A stretch of DNA of 64,000 nucleotides from Chelonoidis abingdonii. Taxonomy: Eukaryota > Chordata > Testudines > Testudinidae. How positions within the stretch are numbered: the stretch's first letter is position 1; each line of letters begins with the position of its first letter. Of this stretch, positions 11,797 through 22,532 are shown piece after piece. The notes below the pieces were generated by a model. That model was not told the origin of the DNA. It was given only the letters and a program-made list of their open reading frames with translations, and made no database searches. Where the stretch lies: contig NC_133778.1 of NCBI RefSeq assembly GCF_003597395.2, positions 27,467,748 through 27,531,747 on the forward strand, in the 5' to 3' direction. Both the position numbers and the translations under genes were made by a program.

Positions 11797-12118
11797 GTTA
11801 GGAAGAATGCTGTTTGTGGAAGTCCCTTTAAGACAAAGCATGTTCTTTGGGTAAAATTCATACACCATGCCTACTACTTACTGAGAGACCTACATGGGTT
11901 CAGACCATGCCGCACGCAGGCGGACATTCACTCCTGTGCTGATGACCACCAGCACAAGGTCAATACATCTCTCTGTTCCCTCTTACATGAATTTCACCCT
12001 TGCAAGACCTATTCCTTGGCAAACCCCACTAAAAGGAGGCTTTGACAAAGCCGGTGAGATTTGCCTTCCTCAAATTATTTTCCTCGCAAGAAGTGCCAAT
12101 AAAGATACAGCCTAATTA

Positions 12119-12391
12119 GCTCTTGTCTACACAGGGGGGTGGGGGTGGAATCGATCTAAGTTATGCAACTTCAGCTAAAGTAAACATACTTAGATCGACT
12201 TACCATGGTGAAAACACCATGGTGAGTCGACTGCTGCTGTTCTCCTGTCGACTCTGCTTGCGCCTCACGCGGTGGTGGAGTACAGGAGTCAACGGGAGAG
12301 GGCTCGGGGATCGATTTATCACATCTAAACTAGACAATACCCGGTGGACCAATCGCTGCCTGCTGATCTGATGGGTAGTGTAGACATACCC
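12119..12391. mobile_element. Harbinger-like MITE
   Basis: The left end carries CTTGTCTACAC and the right end GTGTAGACATACCC, an inverted repeat of the same type as at 3182-4654. Internal sub-terminal repeats with ATCGATCTAAG/CTTAGATCGA (12150-12200) and a local palindrome around CACCATGGTG (about 12205-12225) can form hairpins. TTA precedes the left end but is not repeated on the right. It has no coding capacity. Confidence 0.7.
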
Positions 12392-14828
12392 AAGGGTGGA
12401 GGAGAGGGAAAATACTGAGGCCTACTGTTCATTTTAAAATCATAGCATCTACTTACTACAGCGATAGGTGCATAAGGGTTAGCTCTGTTGAATCTAGAGC
12501 TAGTTCTTTGAGCATATGTGCCTCTTTTTTAATATTGGAATGTTTTTAATTGGGTAGAAAGTGTTTATCTAGTCCTCCCATTCAGCTTTCCAAATTAAAA
12601 CAAAAGACATTCACCCAGCCCCATCACCTCCCAAACAATTAAAATAAAAAGGATTTTAAAAAGAGGGAGATTCTGCTACCCAGTTTGTCATTCCACTTGC
12701 TGTACTAAGGGTTCTTCAAGTGAACATTACACTGGTGGCACCACAAAACAGCTATGTTTGCAATGGGATATTGTGAACTGTTATCTATGGTAACTTATTT
12801 TATGCTCACAAGGGATATGCTCACTTCACACACAGAGCTAGAATATGTAATGTTTTGGTCACTTTCTATAAAAAAGGAGAACATTACATATTCCAGCTCC
12901 ATAGGAGGGGGGAAGCTTACATATCTCCTGTGCACATAAAATAAATCACCTTGTGTAACTGGTATATAAATATAACATATATATAACATATATAAAGAAA
13001 ATATAACATTAAAGAAATCATCCACTGCACAGCTGGAAACATTAAATGAACAGCTTAAGAGATACCAAAGTGACATTTTTGCACTGGGTATATCTACACG
13101 TTTTCTGCTGTCATTACTAAAGCAAGCAGATTTCTTTTGCGGGAGATTTTGTATACCAAAATTTCTCTCCCCTCCCCCCACTCCATTTGATAGCTGGAGG
13201 TGAGAGCCAGCAGTCACTCAGCATTAACACTGTATCATGTGGCTCTTGATTGAATGTCTGACATCCAACAAAATCAGAAGCTAGCAGCCTGAGACACTCA
13301 CTTTGGCAGGACCTAGACTCACAAAGAGCAACCAAACACACTGCCGCTGGCATCCACGCATGGAAATTTGAAGCCAGCTAAATCATAGTTTGCTTCAGCA
13401 TAATTAAGCCAGACATTCAAAGGAGGCATTGCCAGGCTAACTTAAGAAAGTATAAGAAACATGTTTTAGCAATCAAAAATGTCTTCAAAGACCAAGAAAG
13501 AGGGGGAAAATGGCATTTTCTATATTTTGAAATGAAATAAGGAAAATTAAAAAGAGTTATGCATATATTGCTATGATTAAATGTTGACTCTTCATGGAGG
13601 CAGTTGTTTCAGACTGAAGTGTTTGGTGGTAAAACTTTCATTCCTACAGTTCTAAGTCTTTGGAAGCCATGTGTTAGCTACGCAGTTGTCAGCAAGACGG
13701 GTTGGCTGCTGCTCCACAGTGACTTTATTCATAGCATTTTGCTGCCCTGGCACGAAACCCAAGACGAATGCAGTGTACATTGGGCACAATCAAAGATGGC
13801 TGCAGATGGTGTCATTTGCTATTCACCTTGGGCCTCATTTGAGTATTTGCAATTCTGAGAAAAGCCAGTGGGAGCTGTGACCCCCAAGTATCTGAAGAAA
13901 AAAGTAAGGCGCCTTGTGAATCTCAGCTTCTTGCTAAGTATCCAAACATCTGCTTGCTGCTCTATACTCAGAATAGGTCACTGATATGAGGAAAGGCAGT
14001 CGCTTTTTCTCAAAAGTTTGGAGTTGGGGGTTAAATGAAATTCAGCAGTAAAAATTAAGAAAACATGTCTCACGGGTCCCCACCCTCTTTCCCCCCAGAA
14101 CCCGCTTCAGGATTCCCTGCCTCTTTGCTACAACTAGTCTTGCTCTGTGAACAAGAGCCTATGAGTAAGGTCCACTTCTATCTGATCAGTCAACCAGGGA
14201 GGAGAAGAGCAGCGTGGGCAGCATGGATCAGCATTCACGTCCCATTTCGTCAGTACCTGGTCTGGGCTGAGGAAGCTAATAATCCAACTGATGGACCAAA
14301 TTCAGCAAGGAATCTTGGTCATGTGCCACCTGAGGCATGTAGCACATATGCTAAAAAGAAGTCAACCAGGGACAATGGTGCAAAGCAATAACATGCACAG
14401 CCTCCTACGTAGGGGATATATTGCTTGTTAGGATAGAAGAACACAGAGGACTTGTTTATCATTTAGGGATTTACAAAAATTCACAAAATCTTCATAAAAT
14501 TCATGACACTTTACAGAATTGTAAATTATGGTCCTGACCCTGTATGCACTGGAGCACATACATAACTATACAAAAAGAACAAAAAAAAAAAACTGAATAG
14601 TGGAATTAGCAATCATAATGCAGAACAGGCAAAAGTGTTTATAAGTATTTCTGTTCTGTATGTGGCAGGGGGACAAAAACAGATGTAGTGGCTTCATATG
14701 TTAACACTATTCGGCTAGTATCTCAGAAGGACATTAAACAGCAGATACTGAAGTTAAATATTTTAAAAATCAGCAGATCTGGAAAAGAGATAAGCATCTA
14801 AGAGTTTTAGAGGCACTGGCTGAACAGC
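12392..14828. other. No gene recognised
   Basis: An inverted repeat at 12836-12854 and 12880-12898 and an AT-rich ATATAAC tract (12965-13010) are the only structures seen. Short open frames here have no recognisable domain. Confidence 0.45.
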
Positions 14829-15065
14829 TCACAGAACTGGAAGAAAGCTAATGCTGTACCAATATTTAAAAAGGATAAACAGAATGATTTGGGAAATTAT
14901 AGGCCTGTCATTCTGACATCTGGGCAAAATAATGGAGAGGTTGATATGGGACTGGATGAATAGAAGAATTAAAGCAGGGTATTATAATTAATGCCAATCA
15001 ACATGGTTTATGGAAACAAGATCCTAGCAAACTCACTCTCTTTTTGAGGGATTACAAGTTTGATG
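14829..15065 (+). pseudogene. CR1 LINE reverse transcriptase fragment
   Basis: The plus strand translates, with frame breaks, into the classic CR1 reverse transcriptase N-terminal segment. AACTGGAAGAAAGCTAATG is followed by sequence encoding PIFKK-like residues and a GNYRPV-like motif (GGGAAATTATAGGCCTGTC). The region for INANQHGF (near 14990-15015) follows. Stops and indels are frequent. It is the polymerase part of a retrotransposon protein and is now inactive. Confidence 0.75.
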
Positions 15066-15604
15066 AACAGATGAAGTGCTAAACTGCTTTACTGAAAAAC
15101 TTCCAAAGTTCTGCAAGCATACTGAATTTAGCATCCTGCTGTTACAATATTCCCATAAGCTGGGTGAAATTGTGTGACAGGTTGAGTTAAAACTTCATTG
15201 AGATTGAGGGGTGTGAACTTGTCCTTCAGTTAACAAAGATAAGTCCCCTCCTAAGACAAAAGGAGCATGTGAACCCCCCATCTCACCCCCAGGAGCTTTG
15301 CTAAATACTGTTTTAGATGGGGGTATGGGGAAGGGGAAGAGGCAGAATACACAATAGCCAGGAAAGAGACAAACAGCTTGAAGGAGCAGCTGAAAGCATG
15401 CTCTCTGACCCGTGAAGAAACCTAGGAAGAGGTTTTGGGGTCAGGGGTGCAAGCCGAAAAAGTGTGTTCTTGATGCTGTTAGCAAAAGAAGCTGTTTGCT
15501 GCTATTTGATTCCTTCTGTGCTCAGAGACACAGACCATCAGTGGCTATTAGTGAAGATAGTCAGGGATGCAACCCCATGTTCCGGTTTCCCTAAACCTCC
15601 AACT

Positions 15605-15762
15605 GCCAGAAGCTGGATTGGATGACAGGAGATCGACCACTTGAAATTGCCCCATTCTATTCATTCCCTCTGAAGCATCTAGCATTGGCCACTGTCTGAA
15701 GAAAGGCTACTGGGCTAGATGGACCACTGGTCTAACCCAGTCTGTCCATTCATATGTTCTTA
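15605..15762 (+). repeat. CR1 LINE 3' end
   Basis: This matches the CR1 3' terminal region, with GCATTGGCCACTGTC, then GGGCTAGATGGACCA, and an ATGTTCTTAC end (about 15753-15762). It is in the same orientation as the reverse transcriptase piece at 14829 and could come from the same insertion, but intermediate sequence is not recognisable. Confidence 0.7.
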
Positions 15763-15884
15763 CAACTTCATAAACAAACAAAACTGCATCAAAAGAAATA
15801 CCTATCACCAATTTATTGTCCTAACTGGAACATCCTACTAGACCCCACATTTTTGGTTAGCCACTTGAGTAAAAAAGGATAACA

Positions 15885-16017
15885 ATATTCATATAAGCTT
15901 AGAGTTGGAAAAGACCTGAAAAGTCATCTAGTCCAGCTCCCCGTCAGTGAGGATAGTCCACCATTGTACATTTACTAGTATTTTTTTCAGTCCAGTTTTA
16001 AATTTGCTATGTGATGG
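15885..16017 (-). repeat. CR1 LINE 3' UTR, first half of a split copy
   Basis: This is antisense CR1 3' end: AGAGTTGGAAAAGACCTG is followed by GTCATCTAGTCCAGCTCCC. The copy stops at ATGG (16014-16017) and resumes at ATGG (18495-18498) after the composite insertion. Confidence 0.75.
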
Positions 16018-16228
16018 TGTCATAAATAGATAGCTAAGGGTTAATGTTTCTTTTACCTGTAAAGGGTTAACAAGGGGAACCAAACACCTGACCAGAGGAC
16101 CAATCAGGAAACCGGATTTTTCAAAGTGAGGGAGGGAACTTCTGGGGTGTTTGTTGGGTATTTGACTCTCAATGGGAGTGCTATTGTTTAACAAAAGACC
16201 CCTAATGTCCCTTAATGGCTCTAGGCTT

Positions 16229-16253
16229 NNNNNNNNNNNNNNNNNNNNNNNNN
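16229..16253. other. Assembly gap (25 N)
   Basis: A run of 25 N lies inside the retroviral composite. The sequences on either side may not be truly adjacent. Confidence 0.99.
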
Positions 16254-17009
16254 AAATAGTGTAAATGTGAGCCTGGAGCTTGTAAGCATTGAAGTTTCCC
16301 GTTATGCAACAATATCACTATCAGAAAAATCCAATTGTTGATATATGTCTACAAATCCAGAATTTGTTGCTGGATAAAATGACTCTACAACGCCATCACG
16401 CACAAGATTACACGGGTAGCAATTAAAGTGGAAGTCAGAAGGCAGCACTTGCCTGCTTTTAATTACGGTTATTATATTTGTGGGAATGTTCTTAACGTTG
16501 CTCTGAAATACTTGTGGGTGCCTCAGCTTCCTCTTGCAAGGTGCCAACTGAAGGGGTTGGGACAAAGCAATCAGGTGGCCTCCTTGTCTGAAGAGAGACA
16601 AGGGCCAGCAGAAGGAGTCAGGTTGGAGCTGGCTGGAGAAATGGAGATGCCAGACTAGTGTGGGGCTTCCCACCTCCAGATGGACCTGACTGAGTGGTCC
16701 TGTTTTCTGTACCTACAAACTCTGTTCTAGACTGTGTTCCTGTCATCTAATAAACGGTCTCGTTTACTCTGAGAGATTCACGTCTGACGCATAGTTGGGT
16801 GCAGGACCTCGGCTGCCCCAGGACCCACCTGGGCGAGACTCACTACGGAAAGCGCACGTGTTAGGAGGGCAGTGCTGAATGTCTGAGGTCAGACTTTAGG
16901 AAAGTGTAGCGTCTTGCCCTGGGACGAGTATGCTCAAGAGAGGAGGCTCCCCCAGAGTTCCTGGACTGGCTTTGGAAGGAATGGTTCCAGGGATCCAGCA
17001 TCCCTTTGT
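16254..17009 (+). repeat. LTR-like segment with polyadenylation signal
   Basis: This looks like the R-U5 side of a second retroviral LTR family. An AATAAA signal at about 16749 is followed by G/T-rich sequence. The segment ends just before the TGTCATAAATAAG start of another LTR copy near 17008. Its 5' side is lost in the N gap. Confidence 0.45.
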
Positions 17010-18494
17010 CATAAATAAGCATAGCTAAGGGTTATGTTCTTTTACCTGTAAAGGGTTAACAAGACAAAACCTTACCGAGGACCAATCAGGAAACCGGAAT
17101 TTTTTTTCCAGGTCTCGCCTGTGATCGGATGTCTTTCATTTGTTCCTCTGCTCTAGTCTCGGGTTCCTGCTTTAGGGCATTTTGGCAGTCAGGCTTTCCT
17201 GTTTGTCTTGGTTGGGGTGCCTCTGGTAGGGTTATGTCTGAAACGCTGGCTCTCCGTTGTCTCCTGGTTCTGCCTAGCAACTCGTTTTTTTCTTCGTGCT
17301 ACTCTTTCGATATGGTAACTTAACCAAAACAAACAGCCACTTTATTTACTGTGTGTAGGTTTGCTGGATATTTAGACTCACCAATGGAGTCTATTGTTTA
17401 ACAAAGACCCTAATGTCTCCTTGCTAAAATGCAAAAGCCAAGTGAGCAGAGAGAAACAGAAAAAAAAAATTTCTCTCTGGCTCTGTTAAAACCACGCCCT
17501 TTCTCTCTTCTAAAAACCCTTAGCAGAGAAAGAAAATAACTTCTACTGGCTCTGGATTCTTAGTCCACCACTAGCCCACTTAATAAGCCCTCTGTCCCCA
17601 AATCTGGACCTTAACCGCTCGAAAATCTGGCGTGTTAATAGCATGAACCTCCAAGCTTAATTACCAGCTTGGATCTTATCTCGCTGCCACCAATCAGGAT
17701 TCTGAGTACCTGATAAACTCTCCTGGGTCTCCCCCAAACCTTTCCCTAGGGGGACCCCCAAGACCCAGAAGCTCTGAGTCTTACCGGTAAGGGAAATACT
17801 CCACTTCCCTTCCCCCTCCCTCTCCCACCCAGATGTTCCTCTCTGGGCTAACTTGGGAGAGCTGATGCAATCTCTTTACATCATAATACCAAGAAGCCTG
17901 TCCCCTTTCTTCCCCAAAGAGACAAACCTCAAGCACAAGGAAACAGAGATGATCCTATCTCTCTTTCCCCCTCCCACCAACTCCCTGGTGCTGTCGAGCT
18001 TCCCTCCGTAGCTCTAACACAAAGAGAATCCCCTCCCCAGGGAGAAAACTCAAACAAGTCTTAAAAGAAAACTTTATATAAAAAAAGAAAGAAAATACAT
18101 AAGAATATAAACTCTGCATTCAAGAGATCATACAGGGCTATTGCTTATAAGAAAATAGGAATAACCAGTCTGATTCAAAAGATATCCAATTTAAACATTC
18201 CAGCAAGATACACACATGTAAATACAAAATACAATATAACTCTATTGCTTTTCCTTTTGTACTTACACCTTGGTAACAGAAGGGTAGAAAGAAGCTTGGA
18301 GATAGAAAGAAAACCTCTTCTCTCATAGCCGAGAGAAAACAGACAGACAGAACAAAAACAAACACCCCAGAAGTTCCCTCCCTCACTTTGAAAAATCCGG
18401 TTTCCTGATTGATCCTCTGGTCAGGTGTTTGGTTCCCTTTGTTAACCCTTTACAGGTAAAAGAAACATTAACCCGTAGCTATCTATTTATGACA

Positions 18495-18605
18495 ATGGAG
18501 CTTCCAATACTTCCCTTGGTAGATTATTCCCTAGACTAATAGATTTCTTCCATGACCTGAATATATCTACCTTGTCTTCCTACATCCTGAATTTTGAATA
18601 TTCCC
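18495..18605 (-). repeat. CR1 LINE 3' UTR, second half of the split copy
   Basis: Antisense CR1 sequence continues here: ATGGAGCTTCCAATACTTCC, then AGATTATTCCCTAGACTAAT. It joins directly to 15885-16017 when the composite is removed. Confidence 0.7.
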
Positions 18606-20435
18606 ACAATTTTTTTTATTGTAATGATTTATTTCTTATAATTGCATGTATTTGCAAATATTCCTTAATTTCTTTTTATGTTAAATAATGATGAAAAATG
18701 AATCTGAAGAGGATTTGTATGACTGCTATATCTGATGTAAAATGAATCTCTCCAATGAAAGCCAATTTTTCAGAGACATAAGGAATATTTGGTCTTTCGA
18801 CCCAAATTAAAGCTTTGGCCTAGGAGGGATTCTGTATGTGTCAGATGGATTCTGAAAGGCTGTAATCGGGTATTTTCTGTGATATAAAAACATGGCGGTG
18901 AAAGAGACTAACCCTTTATTTTAAATTATTATTGTTTCATTTTCTTTTTCACTGACCATTGATCAAATGTAATTTTTCCATATGTAAAAAAGGAGCAGTA
19001 GGTAGCATACACTCCCACTAGTGACAGTTAATGAGGATCTCTAGTGATTCATGATTCAGCTATGATTCATGAATACAGAAATCAATCAAAACGCTTTCAT
19101 TAATCCTTGTTGCTTTTATTGGATACAAAATGCATGCAGCTTAATGCTGAATTACATGATAAGCCTTCCAGCTTCTGCCAGGACTCCCTCTTGAGTCTCA
19201 TTGGCTCAAGGAAGAAAGCAGAGGATATGGTTGAACTATGACAATAGAAGATTGAGAAACTAGTTTGGGCAAGATGTTTGTAAGACATTACCCCTGAGTC
19301 TGAATCAACAAAAAGTACATTGAAGAGCTCAGGTAACCGCCTCTTTCTGTGGGTGATGAACCATGTATCTTTACCTTATAAAAAAAATTGTTGTGCAACT
19401 TGTCTATGGACCAGCCTTCCCACTGGTTAGCAGGCAATTCTAAGAAACAGTAAAATAATAAGAGAAAATAGGGAATTCACACAATTTCATGTGCTAAAAA
19501 CCAATTATCCGTTCATGACGAGAATGTTTTCTTGTCATTCACAGATATTCAGCCATAATTTATATAAGTAAGTATGATCTTTAGTGCATTATTGAAAGCA
19601 CAATGTTTTTTAGTTTAAAACCAATTTTTTGAGAAAACAAGAGCTGGTTGGATAGTAAAAATCAAAACAAAAAAAGGCGCTAAGATAGTTACTTATGATA
19701 CACAGAGGTCAATGTTAGTCACAAATATTTGGACGACATGTTTGTGAATTCCAAAACCATGAATTACTATTGGTAAAGAAAAATTCATTAGAAAGTTGTA
19801 TTATACATAATTCATTGTTCTTTTTTAAAAAAATCATGTACTTGATTCAGTAGTAAGTGTTCGAATGCAAGGGCAGGCAAACCATTGCCAGCAGGAGCTA
19901 TCCCCACCCACTGGGCCTGTGTTTGCCTTTGTCACTAGTATTATGGTAAATATAGTTAAGGGACAGATTCTACTCTTTATATTTGCACCTAGCTCCCACC
20001 AATGTTAACGAGTTGCATCTGCAGACCAGAGTACGAGCTAAGGGACCTGCACTCCCCACCTCACTGAAAAGCAGCCAGTTCCAACATGCCCCCAGCTGCC
20101 CCATGGGTGCTTCTATAACACGAGTAAGTAGAACTGGATTTGGCCATAAACATAATAGAAAAAAGAGAGAACATTGGATTTTTATAGAGTTTGTTTGTTT
20201 GTTTGTTTTTTTAGGGCAAGGTGCACATAATCCTTGCGCCTTCAAAACTCCATTTGCATCACTTGCCTTTGTGGTACACAATGAAATTCAGTCGAATTAA
20301 TTAGAAAACTGCAAATAGATATATTTCGCAGAGTTGGCTTTAGGTACTGCAGACAGGAGCCATTCCCAGACTGGATTGGGTGTGCTCTTGAAATGCTTGT
20401 GGCTCTCCCTAATTAATGATGATCATTTCAACAGT
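18606..20435. other. No gene recognised
   Basis: This is A+T-rich sequence with no exon, RNA gene or named repeat. A (GTTT)n stretch lies at about 20190-20205. Confidence 0.45.
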
Positions 20436-20532
20436 ATTTGTACCTATTCAAGGCAGGGACCATGTCTTTGCATGCATTTGTACAGGGGCTCTAGCTGCTA
20501 CAGCAATGTAACTATTATATAGTGATAATTAT
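20436..20532 (+). repeat. Old LINE (CR1/L3-type) 3' end
   Basis: This is a diverged copy of a common amniote repeat end: AGGCAGGGACCATGTCTTTG, then TTTGTACAGGGGCTCTAGC and an A/T-rich tail. It is related to 32866-32972. Confidence 0.45.
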
Positions 20533-20728
20533 CAGTGCTTTCTGTGACCATCTGTGCAGAGCTGGAAAGAGCTGAAAAGAAACGAATTACAAGATACAAG
20601 GAAGGGCCAGATCAAGAAGTGGGAGAGTTTGGCACTTGGAGCAGGTTGGTCAATTACAGATTGGGAGGATGCAGAGAGCTTGTAGCAGTGAGAGGGGAGT
20701 CAGAGCTGCTTTCCAGCAGGGTGGAGAG

Positions 20729-21116
20729 CAGGGCCGGCTTTAGTGAAAATGGTGCCCTGGGAGAACTTGTATTTTGGCACCCTTTGAGTCTGGTTACATG
20801 GAGGTTGGGGCAGTTAACCATACAGTGACTCCTTCTCCCCCCCCACTCCCCATGGCTGAGGAGCAGTGGGGGCAGAAAGTGGAGTAGGCAGCTTCCTGCC
20901 ACCAGGGGAGGTTCGTCTGACCCAGCCCCAAGAATGGCCCATGCAGGGGAAGAGGAAGTCCCATTCCTTCCCAGTCCAGTCGGGACCAGCAGCTAGAGCC
21001 CCTAGCCATGCCCCTCCCTGGCTCTGTGCCCAGGGTGTTCAAGGGCCCTTGAGCTGGCTGTGGGGGGTTGACAACAGTGCACCCCTCCACATCACCCATC
21101 CATAAGGCCAGACCTG
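20729..21116. mobile_element. hAT-like non-autonomous element
   Basis: The ends are CAGGGCCGGCTTTAGTG and, at the right, CATAAGGCCAGACCTG, an imperfect CAG-type inverted repeat. The left half resembles the MITEs at 52949 and 54932. Flanking 8-mers match only weakly, so the right boundary is uncertain. Confidence 0.55.
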
Positions 21117-21897
21117 GGTAGAAGGACTCAGGAGTGTTTAGTAGCTGGGAGTGTGCTGAAGTAGGGTGCTTGTCACTGTAGTGGGAAGTGCTGGCAGGTT
21201 TGGAAAAGGGTCGCACAAACCTTAAGACCATCTCTTGTTAATGGAATTTGCCACATACTTTTCCCACTTTGAGAATTATTTAAGAAATGTTAACATGTAT
21301 AAATTGGCAACTTGAGGAATAGAGAGAAGGAGGGGGAGAGAGAGAGAGAGATTCTCTCTACAAAGGAAGTTGAGAGCTGTACATTAAAGCAAACAGATGA
21401 GAAATCACCCTCTGGAATAAATCTAATTAGGTGAATAAATAACCCTAAAACAATGGCCTGGCTTTATCCGTAAACAGCTACAGTACATTCTCACACTACG
21501 GCAGAGTGAAGTCTCCCCATCCCTCCACCCCACAGCACTGTCAGTGATGGGTTGGCTAGGAACCAGGAACATTGTTATGTTGAACTAATACAGGTTATAG
21601 CAAAGGCGCAATGTTTCTTGACAAGTCAAACCCTTTCTATAGTAGGCGTATTTTCTAAGAAAGTTTACCACTACCACTAACACTAGTTAAGGACCATTGA
21701 CACAAGCCATGTTGCCAGTCAGTGTAGGTGGTCTGCCAACTCTGGCACTTTAGCACCTTATTGAGTAGACCTATTCTGAGCAATTACATGGGAGTTTAAC
21801 ATACTGGATGTTGAAACTTTAACACAGAAATGGTTTCTCTGAAATGTCATTAGTCATTAGAGTCATGCAACTGTTAACAAAGACAAAATGTTAATCT
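21117..21897. other. No gene recognised
   Basis: A (GA)n microsatellite lies at about 21335-21350. Otherwise this is unremarkable, with no exon or named repeat. Confidence 0.45.
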
Positions 21898-21943
21898 GCC
21901 CTGTTGAAGTCAATGGGAATTTTGACATTGACTTCAACAGGGC
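21898..21943. repeat. Perfect 18-bp inverted repeat
   Basis: The arm GCCCTGTTGAAGTCAATG (21898-21915) and its exact reverse complement (21926-21943) are separated by 10 bp. The core GAAGTCAATGG recurs, diverged, at several other places in the window. Confidence 0.9.
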
Positions 21944-22017
21944 CAGGATTTCATCCAAAGAATTTTAAAACACTCTGACTGAAAATCTCTCCCCATCTCA
22001 GGCTCTCTCTTAACTGC

Positions 22018-22532
22018 CAAAAAAATGGGTTTCCACAGCAAACTATAACTCCAGTTAGCTATCCTGCTGTAAAAATCCTAATGGACTGGAGACAAGGCAT
22101 AGGTAGTTTTTACCTGAATGTAGCTAGTTGAGATCAAAGACTATATCCCCTCACTGGAGGTTACTGCCACTAGCAACACTACCTGGGCCTTGTCTCCACT
22201 AGGATTTTACAATAAGCCATGGCTACACTGGCGCTTTACAGCACTGCAAGTTTCGCGCTCAGGGGTGTGAAAAAAACACCCCCGAGCGCTGCAAGATACA
22301 GTGCTGTAAAGCCCCAGTGTAAACAGTGCCACAGCGCTGGGAGTGCGGCTCCCAGCGCTGCAAGCTACACCTGTAGAGGATGTGGAGTATGTGCAGCGCT
22401 GGGAGCGCTAGTGCTGCAACCACACTCGCACTTCAAAGCGCTGCCGTGGCAGCACTTTGAAATTTCAAGTGTAGCCATACACTAAGATAGCTAACTCAAG
22501 TTATGTCTTGCTGCAAAAATATCCCTTTTTTG
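22018..22532. mobile_element. Foldback element with long inverted arms
   Basis: The left arm (22018-22105) and right arm (22187-22216 plus 22487-22532) are inverted copies. The left has AGTTAGCTATCCTGCTG and CTGGAGACAAGGC; the right has GCCTTGTCTCCACTAGG and AGATAGCTAACTC. The right arm is split by the inner element at 22217-22478. About 80 bp separates the arms. Confidence 0.7.
22217..22478. mobile_element. Palindromic MITE nested in the foldback element
   Basis: The ends are CCATGGCTACACTGG and AAGTGTAGCCAT. The interior is rich in AGCGCTG palindromes. The flanks ACAATAAG (22209-22216) and ACACTAAG (22479-22486) form an 8-bp duplication with one mismatch, which suggests a hAT-type insertion. 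Confidence 0.75.

Larger units (their letters stand above)
16018..18494. mobile_element. Endogenous-retrovirus-like composite with inverted LTR ends
   Basis: The left end (16018) and the reverse complement of the right end (18494) are the same LTR start, TGTCATAAATAGATAGCTA, and stay alike for about 150 bp. A further short copy of this LTR start, plus orientation, begins near 17008. On the minus strand, a long LTR-like section (18494 to about 17693) is followed by a TGGTGGCAGCGAGATAAG site (17675-17692) that could be a primer-binding site. A gag-leader-like open stretch (17280-17086) with no identified domain comes next. The 4-bp ATGG flanks both ends, compatible with retroviral integration. 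A single LTR cannot have such long inverted ends, so this is a rearranged provirus, two insertions, or a misassembly at the internal N gap. No intact viral gene is present. Confidence 0.65.
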
